Notes: generated by a model from the sequence alone, not told the origin. A stretch of DNA of 64,000 bases from DALYDK01 sp031973215 (GCA_031973215.1 DALYDK010000001.1:1-64000); one strand, 5' to 3'. Counted from the stretch's first letter, positions 50,298 through 59,008 are shown. Made by a program: numbers and translations.

Positions 50298-50524
50298 CTG
50301 GAAAATATTCAGGCCTCGTCTCTGGCACATTAGTGGCAATTTGGGTAGCGGTTGCTGGTTTTGTTAATTGGCAGTTGGCAATTTTGCTAACAATAACAGC
50401 TTTAACTGGATCATTTATAGGCTCTAGAATACTCGTAAAAAAAGGCAACGAATGGGCTGCGAAAGTCATGGTAATAGCAATGTTACTGAGCGGTGTTATA
50501 CTTATAGCAACTACTTTAAAGTAA
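50267..50524 (+). pseudogene. C-terminal fragment of a TSUP (TauE/SafE-like) permease
   Basis: An open stretch follows the TGA at 50264 and reads through two membrane spans. LTGSFIGSRILVKKGNEW and the following hydrophobic helix resemble the C-terminal repeat of TSUP anion exporters, which normally have about 250 aa. The only start codon in the frame is GTG at 50333 (63 aa). It is most likely a decayed remnant overlapping the end of the preceding gene; a functional small membrane protein is the alternative. Confidence 0.5.
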
Positions 50525-50530
50525 CAAATT

Positions 50531-51097
50531 ATGAGTAAACTGACTGTTCAAGAAATGACCTTAAATGACATCGATGCCATAAGTAAAATACGGCAGAGTG
50601 CTTGGTTAGAAACTTATACTAGCGAAGAAAATGAAATAAGCTTAGAACTGATTAATGATTATTTTGCCTATCGCCGCAAAAAGCAAAATAAACAAGAGCA
50701 TATCAATAAAATTAAAGACAGTATTAGTGACGCAAATAAATACTTTAAAGTAGCAAAAGACGGACAGGGCCAAGTTGTTGGGTTTATTTTTGGTGAAAAA
50801 ACCGCAAACAATAGAGCTATTTTAGGTTCACTATATTTAAAACCAAGACTTATTGGCAAGGGCAATGGGCGTCTACTTATGGATGGTTTTGTTAAGTGGC
50901 TAGGTAAAGGATTAGAATGTGAGCTTTTTGTCGTTAGTTATAATAACAGAGCAATAAACTTTTATAAAAAATACGGTTTTGTAATAGAAAGCCATGAACC
51001 AACGCAAGAAGCACATTTAGACGCTACGCACCCTTTGATTAGTAAAATGCCAGTAATAAAAATGGTTAGAAAGGCGGAATTATTTAATGAAAACTAA
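50531..51097 (+). CDS. GNAT-family N-acetyltransferase
   Basis: The 188-aa protein has the acetyl-CoA site LGSLYLKPRLIGKGNGRLL (about 97-115) where the usual R/QxxGxG/A reads IGKGNG, and the C-terminal NNRAINFYKKYGF. It transfers an acetyl group to an unknown acceptor. It overlaps the next gene by 11 bases, indicating coupling with the HELFH protein. Confidence 0.85.
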   Translation: MSKLTVQEMTLNDIDAISKIRQSAWLETYTSEENEISLELINDYFAYRRKKQNKQEHINKIKDSISDANKYFKVAKDGQGQVVGFIFGEKTANNRAILGSLYLKPRLIGKGNGRLLMDGFVKWLGKGLECELFVVSYNNRAINFYKKYGFVIESHEPTQEAHLDATHPLISKMPVIKMVRKAELFNEN

Positions 51098-51725
51098 AGA
51101 ATTCAATGACAAGTTTGTTCCTGAAGTAAGAATATTATTTTCTGATCTTTTATACTACGGCGAATCCCAAATTTTGGCTAAACACTATGAAAAGACAGTA
51201 GAGCCTAAAGAATATTGCATAACTAAAATTTCTAAATATAGAGAAGAATGGCAAAAAAGGTCTAATACTATATTATTGGGTATGCAAGATATTTATAAGT
51301 TGAATTTTTATCGACCAGTAATAGAAGCTACAGTGGCGCCATTTTTTGCACCAATGAGCATGCCTCTGTTAATGAATTTCCGCCCAGAAACAGATTCTTT
51401 TGTCGATGTATTGACTCACGAGTTATTTCATATACTTTTTAATGATAATCATTTAGTTAATTACCAAACAGGGGAAAATTTACTAGAATTATGGAGAAAT
51501 CTTTTCGGCCAAGATATTGAATCAAAAATACTGGTTCATATTATGGTTCATTCAGGCTTGAAAGAAATATACCTAGATGTTTTAAAAGAACCGTATAGAC
51601 TTGAGCGTGACATTAAAGAGTGTCAGCAGTGGCCCGCATACAAAGCTGCCTGGGCATATGTCGAAGACAACGATTACAAAGAAATAAATAAAAAAATTAA
51701 AGAATTATATAAATCTAATTTTTAA
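51087..51725 (+). CDS. Hypothetical protein with HELFH metallopeptidase-like motif
   Basis: The 212-aa protein has VLTHELFHILFNDNH at about 110-124 containing HExxH, and later VHIMVHSGLKEIYLD (about 152), which could supply a further ligand. No signal peptide or membrane span. It starts within the GNAT gene. The family is unknown. It is the second short HExxH protein within 3 kb. Confidence 0.68.
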   Translation: MKTKEFNDKFVPEVRILFSDLLYYGESQILAKHYEKTVEPKEYCITKISKYREEWQKRSNTILLGMQDIYKLNFYRPVIEATVAPFFAPMSMPLLMNFRPETDSFVDVLTHELFHILFNDNHLVNYQTGENLLELWRNLFGQDIESKILVHIMVHSGLKEIYLDVLKEPYRLERDIKECQQWPAYKAAWAYVEDNDYKEINKKIKELYKSNF

Positions 51726-51798
51726 GGATTCTTTAATAATCTGCATATATTATGTCTGTGCTTCGATGAACTTTAATGCATCGTCGTGAAAGGTAATT

Positions 51799-52347
51799 AT
51801 GCATACTAAAAAGATAAGTTTAGCTATTGTGGCTTCACTAATATTATTTAGTCTTATAAGCGCACCGGTTTACGCTCAAAAAAATAACCGCCAACAAAGA
51901 AATGAAGGCTCTAGTGTAGTTGTTTCAGAAAGCAATAAGGCGGAGCTTGTTTATTTATACCAAGAAGAAAAATTAGCTCGAGATTTGTATACAAAACTAT
52001 ACGAAAAGTGGGGGTTGAATGTTTTTAAAAATATTTCTAAGTCAGAGCAAAAACACATGAACAGTGTTGCGAACTTAGCTAAAAAAGCTTCTGTTCAGTT
52101 ACCTACAAATTTAGCTGTTGGAAAGTTTGAAAACAGCGATTTACAAAACCTCTATAATAAATTACTAACCGATGGTATGGCTAGTAAAGAGGCTGCTATA
52201 AAAGTTGGAATATTGGTTGAAGAAACAGATATTAAAGATCTACAAAAAACCTTGTCTAATAGTTCTGACAGCAGTGTTAAAAAGGTTTTGAATTCTTTGC
52301 TAAAAGGATCCGAAAGACACCTAAAAGCATTTAAAAATAATCTTTAG
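51799..52347 (+). CDS. Secreted DUF2202 (ferritin-like) protein
   Basis: The 182-aa protein has a signal peptide (about 1-26, ending APVYA) and a four-helix domain with YQEEKLARDLYTKLYEKWG, ISKSEQKHMNSV and LVEETDIKDLQKTL, the acidic helices typical of DUF2202 in the ferritin-like superfamily. The Glu/His residues may bind metal. Function unknown. GAAAGG lies 9 nt before the ATG. Confidence 0.85.
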   Translation: MHTKKISLAIVASLILFSLISAPVYAQKNNRQQRNEGSSVVVSESNKAELVYLYQEEKLARDLYTKLYEKWGLNVFKNISKSEQKHMNSVANLAKKASVQLPTNLAVGKFENSDLQNLYNKLLTDGMASKEAAIKVGILVEETDIKDLQKTLSNSSDSSVKKVLNSLLKGSERHLKAFKNNL

Positions 52348-52353
52348 TGAGTA

Positions 52354-52382
52354 TTTACATAATATTAGATAAGTTTTATAAT
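52354..52382 (+). promoter_or_regulatory. Leaderless promoter of the 52390 gene
   Basis: TTTACA, 17 bp, TATAAT, then 7 nt to the ATG at 52390. Confidence 0.7.
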
Positions 52383-52389
52383 AGTTTGA

Positions 52390-53079
52390 ATGATAAAAGA
52401 CTATGAAGGCGTTTTTGTAACTAGCCAACAGGCAGTTGCTGGCGAAAAACAGGCAAATAATTTCTCTAAGCAAATTGAAGAACTTGGCGATAAAAAAATA
52501 TTACATGTAAAAACTCCTATACAGGATGTTGTTAATGATTTTCAGGATACTCATAAGTACGAAAGAACTGTTATTGGAGAAATGCCAAGCGAGTATAAGC
52601 GATTATCGGCATACTGTTTGCTGGTAAGAGATCCTGAAAGAAGTTGGAATATTAGGACTTTGTACTTTAACATGCCCGGGAATTATACTGACAGAATGCC
52701 AGAGCTTAAAAACTGGCTTAATGTTGAATCTAAAAGTGATGAGGATTTAGATAAATATATTTACTCTACACTTGGGTCTAGGGCCGTAAGAGAAAGCTCA
52801 GTTAGCGATCATATCCTTGGCGCTGTCGAGTTTGGTCAGGGTCTTAGTGGTCAGAAGAGCAAGGATGGTCTTGGGGCCAATTTACTAATACCAACTCCTT
52901 TAATAAGTTTCGTTCCTAGAATTGCTGGTTCTTTATCTTTTCAGGCGGGGTTCCAGCCCGGTGTTAGCCCTTGGGCAGAATATTACAGAGAAGCAAGTAA
53001 AGCAGAACTGGCAACCCAAACAACTAATAAACTCGTCTTAAGTGCTCTTATAAAAGCTACCAAGAATGGTGTAAAATAA
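52390..53079 (+). CDS. Hypothetical protein, RSW-motif type
   Basis: I do not recognise this soluble 229-aa protein. LVRDPERSWNIRTLYF at about 78-93 recalls VVKQPARSWKMKISFLEY in the 53865 product, which suggests a shared domain. The C-terminal region is Gly/Ser/Phe-rich. It has a good leaderless promoter and is followed at 5 bp by a rhodanese gene. Confidence 0.62.
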   Translation: MIKDYEGVFVTSQQAVAGEKQANNFSKQIEELGDKKILHVKTPIQDVVNDFQDTHKYERTVIGEMPSEYKRLSAYCLLVRDPERSWNIRTLYFNMPGNYTDRMPELKNWLNVESKSDEDLDKYIYSTLGSRAVRESSVSDHILGAVEFGQGLSGQKSKDGLGANLLIPTPLISFVPRIAGSLSFQAGFQPGVSPWAEYYREASKAELATQTTNKLVLSALIKATKNGVK

Positions 53080-53084
53080 TACTT

Positions 53085-53339
53085 ATGGAAACAATTGTAG
53101 TAGACGTAAGAGAACCCTACGAATATTCTTCGGGGCATTATAAAGGGGCTATTAATTTACCGCCAGCAGAAATTATGTCTGGTGCCAAAAAACTGGCCAA
53201 AGTACCTAAAGACGCTAAGATAGTTTTATATTGCAAAAGCGGAGCCCGCAGCAATGTAGCTATGGTTCACCTAAGCAGATTAGGTTATACAAACTTAGTC
53301 AATGGCATCAACCAAGATCACGTACCTAGATTTTTATAG
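53085..53339 (+). CDS. Single-domain rhodanese
   Basis: The 84-aa protein has VVDVREPYEYSSGHYKGAINLP and the active loop YCKSGARS with catalytic Cys near residue 50. Rhodaneses carry sulfur as a persulfide. No Fe-S or thiolation genes are adjacent. It is probably co-transcribed with the 52390 gene. Confidence 0.92.
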   Translation: METIVVDVREPYEYSSGHYKGAINLPPAEIMSGAKKLAKVPKDAKIVLYCKSGARSNVAMVHLSRLGYTNLVNGINQDHVPRFL

Positions 53340-53371
53340 TCATTAATTATTTATTTTTTTCCTCATAAGTG

Positions 53372-53377
53372 TATAAT
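53372..53377 (+). promoter_or_regulatory. -10 box of the 53384 gene, leaderless geometry
   Basis: TATAAT with 6 nt to the ATG at 53384. The longer frame starting at 53369 would begin upstream of the box, so that start is unlikely. Confidence 0.65.
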
Positions 53378-53383
53378 CCGTAT

Positions 53384-53848
53384 ATGGAAAGGGAAAAACA
53401 AAAATTTTTCGTACCTGGCAATCCTGTTGAGGCGGCTCAAGCTTTTCAGACTGTGCTTGATATTGAACCAGATAAAAACTTAAAACGAAAATTCGCGGTA
53501 GACGCTTTAGAAGTGTTGGGAGACCCTAAAAATATAGCAGGGTCTGATGAGATTTTAATTAAAGCAAAAGAAGCCATGGTTCTATATAATCCCGTACAAG
53601 ACTCTGCGAGTTCATTTATTTATCATGGCTTAACTTTCGATGATTTTATTGGAAAGGCATATTTTAGGTTTGGTTATCTAGATTATGAAAATGATTCAAT
53701 AGGAAAATCTATTGGGAGTATATGTCTACAACTATTTGATGCAAAAATATTATCTTGTTCTAATCAGCCGTTGTTCACAAACCAATTAATTGCCGATGGT
53801 GTTGTAGTACCCGTGGGAGAGGTAGAGAGCGTATGGCCAGCAAAGTAA
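53384..53848 (+). CDS. Hypothetical protein
   Basis: I do not recognise this soluble 154-aa protein. It has a helical N-terminal half (VEAAQAFQTVLDIEPDKNLK resembling a TPR-like helix pair) and a beta-rich C-terminal half. The start at 53384 is set by the promoter. A second hypothetical gene follows after 16 bp. Confidence 0.6.
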   Translation: MEREKQKFFVPGNPVEAAQAFQTVLDIEPDKNLKRKFAVDALEVLGDPKNIAGSDEILIKAKEAMVLYNPVQDSASSFIYHGLTFDDFIGKAYFRFGYLDYENDSIGKSIGSICLQLFDAKILSCSNQPLFTNQLIADGVVVPVGEVESVWPAK

Positions 53849-53864
53849 TAATCCTGGACACCTA

Positions 53865-54401
53865 ATGCATAATTTTAATAGTTTAAAATCAGACTATATT
53901 ATTAAGGAGCGCGAAGCTGTAGCGGTGCGAGACTTGGCTATGTCTACCTTAAGGCCAATTGCAAGTAGAGAAATATCAAAGAATAATGGCGCCTCTAAAA
54001 CTAGGGGATTTTTAGTATATTCAGATTCAGGAGAAAATATCGGAAGTGGAGCAACCGATGAATTTTTTGGTTTTGTGGTTGTTAAGCAGCCTGCCAGATC
54101 TTGGAAAATGAAAATTTCATTCTTGGAATATGTTCTGACAGAAGAACAAAGGTATTCAAATTACAGAGAGGTGTACGATTTTGAGTGTTCGGAAAGCCTG
54201 GGGTGTACAGCTTTAAAGAAGACTATTGCAGTGGTTGTTCCTATATTAAGTTCAAGAACAGATTTAAAAACAGGGACGGTCATAGATACTGTGCAACCCA
54301 ATAGACTTGAGGACATAGAGCCAATGACCACCGAAGACTGTGATGTACTCTGCGACAAAATGCTACAATTTAATAAAGATAATTTAGTTTTAAGCAGATG
54401 A
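53865..54401 (+). CDS. Hypothetical protein, RSW-motif type
   Basis: The 178-aa soluble protein carries VVVKQPARSWKMKISFLEY at about 67-85, similar to a segment of the 52390 product, and four scattered cysteines (FECSESLGC, CDVLCD). Function unknown. Its TGA overlaps the start of the flippase-like gene (ATGA). Confidence 0.6.
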   Translation: MHNFNSLKSDYIIKEREAVAVRDLAMSTLRPIASREISKNNGASKTRGFLVYSDSGENIGSGATDEFFGFVVVKQPARSWKMKISFLEYVLTEEQRYSNYREVYDFECSESLGCTALKKTIAVVVPILSSRTDLKTGTVIDTVQPNRLEDIEPMTTEDCDVLCDKMLQFNKDNLVLSR

Positions 54402-55324
54402 AAAGCGCAAAAAGTAATAATTGGCGATTTTGGGCAACTATCATAGCTACTATTGCCGCTGTGATTTTTGTTTATTGGCAAAGAAAATCAATCCTGGCTA
54501 GCTTAAAAGAAATATCACAAGCAGATCCTGCGTGGTTAATTGTTAGCATTGCAGCTCATGTAACTTCTGTGCTCGCGGCTGCTGCAGTTTACTGGCAGAT
54601 ATCTTTAAAAGTAACTAAGTATTTTAACTTGGCGGTTGCGCAAGCATCAAGCCTATTTACGGCTCGGGTTACTCCGGCGGGAGTGGGAGGCGTGGCCACA
54701 ATGGGTCGTGTCCTCCAAATGAGCGGGCATAATGCGGCAGAGCTCGGTGCAGTATTAAGTACTAATGCGGTAGTGACATTTTTAGGAAATGTTAGTATTA
54801 CAATTTTTGCTCTAATAATTAGTGGAAGATCAGTTATGGATGGTTTTAAAATCCCAAAAATTATTTTTCTGATTCCTGTTTTTTTACTTATTGCAGTTGC
54901 TGTTGTATATTTTGTTAAAAGCTTTCGATCTAAAGTAGTTAGTTTTGTGAAAGACCTAATAAAAACTCTGGCAAGTTATAAACATAAAAAAAGAGGACTT
55001 ATATTAGGATTCATATTTGGGCTTCTCACAACAGTAGGCTATATGGTGGCTCTTTGGGCGGCAGGACAGTCTGTTGGTGTTAGTTTGAGCTTTGTAGCAG
55101 CTATCGTAACTATTTCATTGGGTACATTAGGGGCAAGTGCAACGCCACTACCTGGCGGAGTGGTAGGCGCAGAGGCTACGTTAGCTTTAACCATGACACA
55201 GTTCGGCATACCGCCAGAAAAAGCCCTTGCAGTTGCTTTTATTTATAGGTTTATTACTTATTGGTTGCCAATATTACCGGGCTATATTGCTACTCAGTAC
55301 GCTCTAAGAAAGAAAATTCTATAG
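54398..55324 (+). CDS. Flippase-like membrane protein, second copy
   Basis: The 308-aa protein has eight or so membrane spans and the same family pattern as the 41174 product: SLFTARVTPAGVGGVATMGRVL (about 84-105, in parts) and PLPGGVVGAEATLALTMTQFG near residue 250. Likely lipid or glycolipid flipping, substrate unknown. It is translated with the 53865 gene through an ATGA overlap. Confidence 0.82.
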   Translation: MKSAKSNNWRFWATIIATIAAVIFVYWQRKSILASLKEISQADPAWLIVSIAAHVTSVLAAAAVYWQISLKVTKYFNLAVAQASSLFTARVTPAGVGGVATMGRVLQMSGHNAAELGAVLSTNAVVTFLGNVSITIFALIISGRSVMDGFKIPKIIFLIPVFLLIAVAVVYFVKSFRSKVVSFVKDLIKTLASYKHKKRGLILGFIFGLLTTVGYMVALWAAGQSVGVSLSFVAAIVTISLGTLGASATPLPGGVVGAEATLALTMTQFGIPPEKALAVAFIYRFITYWLPILPGYIATQYALRKKIL

Positions 55325-55326
55325 GT

Positions 55327-55932
55327 ATGGAAAAAGATTATCAACACCTTGAGCTAATAGATGACTACGAGCTGTCAGATTATGAAAAAAGAGAATTATA
55401 CTATTCACTAAGTAACGATGCTATGAGATGTTTTGATGATTATATTTTTGACAGTTATCAAGGCAATTTTATTGGCATAAAAAGAGTAGGTGAAGAAACC
55501 GAAAATAATGTTGAGTTTAATGTGACATTTGAATATGATCCAGATAACGACAGGCATTTTTTAAAAAATTTCACCATTGTAATTAATGAAGTCGATGAAT
55601 GTATAGGCGGAGAAGTTAGCCATTCAATAGTTTCTAGTACCATGGAGTTTAGCGATCAAACATTAAGTTCATACCATACAGATTATTACCTATATGACAC
55701 AGAGGGGTCTGTGTTTATGAAAGTATTTTTAGACGATATTCCAGAGCGGCAACCAAATAGTCGTATAGGAAAGAGGCTAAGGAAACTAAACAAAGAGACT
55801 GAATCTGATAGGCAAATTATGACCAAGAATAAAATCGGAAAACTGCTCTACATACTTGAGTCTGTTTTAGACGACAATGAAATTAATTATGATCTTGAAG
55901 ATTCAGATGATGATATTGAGGGCTATGATTAA
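55327..55932 (+). CDS. Hypothetical acidic protein
   Basis: The 201-aa protein is rich in Asp, Glu and Tyr and ends in a very acidic stretch (NYDLEDSDDDIEGYD). I recognise no motif. The frame is open 66 nt further upstream inside the flippase gene; I take the ATG at 55327, 3 nt after that stop. Its stop overlaps the Nudix start by one base. Confidence 0.6.
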   Translation: MEKDYQHLELIDDYELSDYEKRELYYSLSNDAMRCFDDYIFDSYQGNFIGIKRVGEETENNVEFNVTFEYDPDNDRHFLKNFTIVINEVDECIGGEVSHSIVSSTMEFSDQTLSSYHTDYYLYDTEGSVFMKVFLDDIPERQPNSRIGKRLRKLNKETESDRQIMTKNKIGKLLYILESVLDDNEINYDLEDSDDDIEGYD

Positions 55933-56510
55933 TGACTAATCCAAAAAGAATATTACCTAAAAACGCGCGTTTAGTACCTGGTAATGCCAAAAAAGTCTTT
56001 TCTGGTGAAATATTCGATATTTATCAGTGGCAACAACAAATGTTTGACGACTCAATAGCTACGTTCGAAATGGCTAAACGAACTGATACGGTTCAAATTA
56101 TTGGTATAAATGCCGACAACGTTATAGTGCTCGATGAAACTCAGCCAGATGGAACTGAAAGGTTTTCTAGCTTACCCGGAGGCAGGGTAGACGATACTGA
56201 TGACTCCATACTAAAGTCTGCCCAGAGGGAAATGCTAGAGGAGACCGGCTATTCATTTGGTAACTGGAAGCTCCTTAGTGTTCGTCAACCCCAAAGAAAA
56301 ATAGAATGGTTCATATATACGTTTTTAGCTTGGGACATAATCAGCCAACAGCCGCAAACTATTGATGGCGGAGAAAAAATTACAGTCAAAGAATTAAATT
56401 GGAAAGATTTTTTAAAGCAGGGCCCAAAAAACACAATATCTGAGAATAATCTAAACCAATACGCTGATATTCAAGAACTAATTAATGCAGAAGAGTACGT
56501 GGGTCAATGA
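55932..56510 (+). CDS. Nudix hydrolase
   Basis: The 192-aa protein has the Nudix box starting PGGRVDDTDDSILKSAQ and ending REMLEETGYSFG (about 76-103). It carries one residue more than the consensus between GG and REx2EE. It probably cleaves ADP-ribose or a similar nucleoside diphosphate. It overlaps its neighbours on both sides (one base upstream, ATGA downstream), so it belongs to a tight operon. Confidence 0.88.
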   Translation: MTNPKRILPKNARLVPGNAKKVFSGEIFDIYQWQQQMFDDSIATFEMAKRTDTVQIIGINADNVIVLDETQPDGTERFSSLPGGRVDDTDDSILKSAQREMLEETGYSFGNWKLLSVRQPQRKIEWFIYTFLAWDIISQQPQTIDGGEKITVKELNWKDFLKQGPKNTISENNLNQYADIQELINAEEYVGQ

Positions 56511-57136
56511 TAGTCACAAAGTACCCGCAAAGTTGTTTACTACTAGAGCATAAAAATAAAAAAATTATCATTGATCCAGGTAGTTTTGTGGCTGAAATGT
56601 ACAAGCCAGAAATTTTTGGCCGAATTGATTTAGTTTTAATAACCCACGAGCATTTTGACCACATAAATACTGAATTTTTACAAAAAATTTGTGGTTTATA
56701 TAAACCAGAAGTTTGGGCAAATTCTTCTACGGCTAAATTAATACCAAGCTTAGTCACTACTGAAATAAAGGAAGATTCCAACTTTTATTGGGGCGAAATA
56801 AACATAAAAACAATTAATATACCACATATGATGTTGCCTAATGGGCAGCCTGGTCCAGAGAATACTGCTTATATCATAGACGATATATTGTTTCACCCTG
56901 GAGATGGCATAGGATCGCCCAACAGTAAGGTTGAAGTTTTTGCTGCGCCCTTAGCTGGGCCAGATATGAGCCCAAAAAAGGCAGTTGATTATATTAAACT
57001 AGTAAATCCTAAAGTAGTCATTCCAATTCATTACGATTTTTGGCCAGCAAAACCAGAAATGTGGAGTGGCTTAATAGAGCCTCTTTGTGAGTACAGGTAT
57101 CTTAAGAACGGAGAATCTTTAAACCTTGAAAAATAA
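56507..57136 (+). CDS. MBL-fold metal-dependent hydrolase (UlaG/UPF0173-like)
   Basis: The 209-aa protein has ITHEHFDHIN (about 46-55), the HxHxDH zinc motif, then conserved His residues in IPHMMLPN, LFHPGDG and IPIHYDFWP. Members hydrolyse varied esters, amides or phosphoesters. It sits between the Nudix gene and an RNA methyltransferase in an overlapping set; the substrate is unknown. Confidence 0.88.
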   Translation: MIVTKYPQSCLLLEHKNKKIIIDPGSFVAEMYKPEIFGRIDLVLITHEHFDHINTEFLQKICGLYKPEVWANSSTAKLIPSLVTTEIKEDSNFYWGEINIKTINIPHMMLPNGQPGPENTAYIIDDILFHPGDGIGSPNSKVEVFAAPLAGPDMSPKKAVDYIKLVNPKVVIPIHYDFWPAKPEMWSGLIEPLCEYRYLKNGESLNLEK

Positions 57137-58415
57137 TAAAATAGTAAAAATTTATATAGATAAACTAGTTCATGGTGGCCAGGGAATTGGAATTTATGAA
57201 AATGGCAAAAAGTGCTTTGTTTGGGGTGCGTTACCGGGCGAAACAGTAGAGGCAGTTATAACAAAATCTCGAAAAGATTATTTAGAAGGATTAGTCGAAA
57301 GTGTAATTGAGCCAAGCCAAGATAGAATAGAACCAAAAGAACCAGAAATTTATCTTTCCACCAGTCCATGGCAGATAGTTAACTACCTAAAAGAGGCGGT
57401 ATATAAACAAAAAATTTTAGAAGAATCTTTTGGCAGAGAAGGGCTTGTCATAGATTGGCAGGACTTTTATCAAGATGCGCGAGAGTATGGCTATCGTAAT
57501 AAAATGGAATATAACTTTTGGTTCGACAAAGATACTTCTAGGGTCAGTCTAGCTCTTCATAAAAGAGGTAGCCATTTAAAAATACCGGTAAACGGCAGCC
57601 TACTAGCTTCGGATCGTATTAATACGGTTAGCCAAGAACTCATTGAATTTATAAATGAAAAAAATATAGAGGGACGTCAATTAAAAAGTGTAATTATTAG
57701 AAGTTGCGCCTCTGGTTATGTGGGTCTGAGTGTTTTTGTAAAAGATAAAAAAATAGTCGACCTCTTTGATGATTTTAGTATTGAAAACAGTGGTCTAGAG
57801 ATTATTTATTCCGATCCAAAAAGTCCTGCATCGGTAGCTACAGAGCTGTTGTATAGTAACCAAGATCTACTGACAGACCATCTAAACGGAATTGATTTTA
57901 AATACTCAACAAGGTCGTTTTTTCAGGTAAATTTGCCAGTATATGAACAAGTATTAGGCAAAATTAAAAAATACCTTAGCTCTATTTCTAGAAATACGGT
58001 GATAGATTTATATTCAGGGGTAGGCAGCATAGGTTTAACGGTTGTAGGTAATAACGAACAGTTAATCATGATAGAAACAGATGCCGAAGCTTCTGCCCAG
58101 GCGCAAGAAAATATAAAATCAACAAAATATCAAAGAATGATAACCGCTAGCGCCGAGGAATCTATTAGCTATATAACGGGGAAAGAAACCATCATTGTTG
58201 ACCCACCTAGAGCAGGTCTACACAGCAAAGTTAGATCCAGGCTCATTGAGGTTAAGCCCAAAGAAATAATATATTTAAGTTGCAACCCTTCTACCCAGGC
58301 TAGAGATGTCAAAGAGCTTATAGATGCTGGCTATAAAATAACCAGCGCCCAAGGTTTTAACTTTTTCCCGCGGACTCCTCATATTGAAAGCTTAATCATT
58401 TTAAGTCACAATTAG
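57126..58415 (+). CDS. TrmA/RlmD-family RNA uracil-C5 methyltransferase
   Basis: The 429-aa protein has an N-terminal TRAM domain (KLVHGGQGIGIYENGKKCFV), a middle domain, and a SAM domain with VIDLYSGVGSIGLTV, IIVDPPRAGLHSKV and the catalytic Cys of YLSCNPSTQARD. The class makes m5U in 23S rRNA or tRNA. The N-terminal Fe-S cysteines of RlmD are absent. The start is TTG at 57126 in an 11-base overlap. Confidence 0.9.
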   Translation: MKNNKIVKIYIDKLVHGGQGIGIYENGKKCFVWGALPGETVEAVITKSRKDYLEGLVESVIEPSQDRIEPKEPEIYLSTSPWQIVNYLKEAVYKQKILEESFGREGLVIDWQDFYQDAREYGYRNKMEYNFWFDKDTSRVSLALHKRGSHLKIPVNGSLLASDRINTVSQELIEFINEKNIEGRQLKSVIIRSCASGYVGLSVFVKDKKIVDLFDDFSIENSGLEIIYSDPKSPASVATELLYSNQDLLTDHLNGIDFKYSTRSFFQVNLPVYEQVLGKIKKYLSSISRNTVIDLYSGVGSIGLTVVGNNEQLIMIETDAEASAQAQENIKSTKYQRMITASAEESISYITGKETIIVDPPRAGLHSKVRSRLIEVKPKEIIYLSCNPSTQARDVKELIDAGYKITSAQGFNFFPRTPHIESLIILSHN

Positions 58416-58416
58416 C

Positions 58417-58445
58417 TTGAATTAACAGGTTAAATCTGCTAAGAT
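58417..58445 (+). promoter_or_regulatory. Promoter of the 58473 gene
   Basis: TTGAAT, 17 bp, TAAGAT, starting just after the methyltransferase stop. The expected leader is about 20 nt with AAAGGGGTG. Confidence 0.55.
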
Positions 58446-58472
58446 AATATAGACCTGAAAGGGGTGAAAATA

Positions 58473-58703
58473 ATGGTAACAGCTCCTGTTATCGTTGTCA
58501 TCGTTGCAGTGCTGCTTTCTCTAGCAGCCATCTTTGTACAAAAAAGAACCGGACCAGCCCAAACTACAAAAGGCACCTACTCGGTGCTTGTACTAAAGGG
58601 TCGGCCGAAAATGAAGGCCACAACTTCTGGTGCGGTAGAAATGCTTAGCCACCCTAGTAGTGTGAGCCTTGCTAAGAAGCCATCTCACATAGGAATGAGG
58701 TGA
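58473..58703 (+). CDS. Small GC-rich membrane protein
   Basis: The 76-aa protein has one N-terminal membrane span (about 3-23) and a basic Ser/Thr/Lys-rich tail. The ATG at 58473 is chosen for the AAAGGGGTG 7 nt upstream; the frame is open 9 nt earlier. Composition is GC-rich against its surroundings. Its stop lies inside a terminator-like hairpin. Function unknown. Confidence 0.6.
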   Translation: MVTAPVIVVIVAVLLSLAAIFVQKRTGPAQTTKGTYSVLVLKGRPKMKATTSGAVEMLSHPSSVSLAKKPSHIGMR

Positions 58704-58732
58704 ACGAAATGAAGTTCATTTGGCTCTTTTTT
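58678..58732 (+). terminator. Terminator overlapping the end of the 58473 gene
   Basis: AGCCA/TGGCT encloses AGGTGAAC/GTTCATTT and is followed by six T. The coding end lies within the stem. Confidence 0.6.
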
Positions 58733-58955
58733 GTGTCAGATGCCGCTCAAAAGCGGCGTTTTGACAGAGCTCAGGCGCAGATCCACCATCTGCCTCGCCG
58801 AGACTGCTCGTAAAAAAGCAGCAATCTGAAGGCATGGGAGGGCTCATTAGTTTTGAGCCCCCCAGCCTTCGGTAAAACCCTTTTTATAACATGGTTGCCG
58901 CACAAGTAGGCCTAAATAAGTGTGTAGTTTTTGCACGGGCCCAGTGCGGCTTTTT
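58733..58955 (+). ncRNA. Array of RNA hairpins, candidate non-coding RNA
   Basis: This is the gene-free stretch between 58703 and 59009. It holds GCCGCT/AGCGGC (58742-58757), GCAGAT/ATCTGC (58777-58793), CTGCT/AGCAG (58804-58821) and a long stem GAAGGC plus GGGCTCA pairing TGAGCCC plus GCCTTC (58828-58870), and then a terminator. No reading frame or known RNA class is evident. Confidence 0.5.
58897..58955 (+). terminator. Terminator closing the hairpin array
   Basis: GCCGCAC pairs with GTGCGGC around a partly paired 40-nt loop, followed by TTTTT. Confidence 0.7.
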
Positions 58956-58968
58956 CATAGCTCTAAAA

Positions 58969-58997
58969 TAGACAAAATGCTTAAAATATGCTATTAT
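58969..58997 (+). promoter_or_regulatory. Promoter of the 59009 gene
   Basis: TAGACA, 17 bp, TATTAT, 11 nt before the ATG at 59009. The longer frame from 58988 would start within the promoter. Confidence 0.6.
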
Positions 58998-59008
58998 ATA
59001 TAATTATA

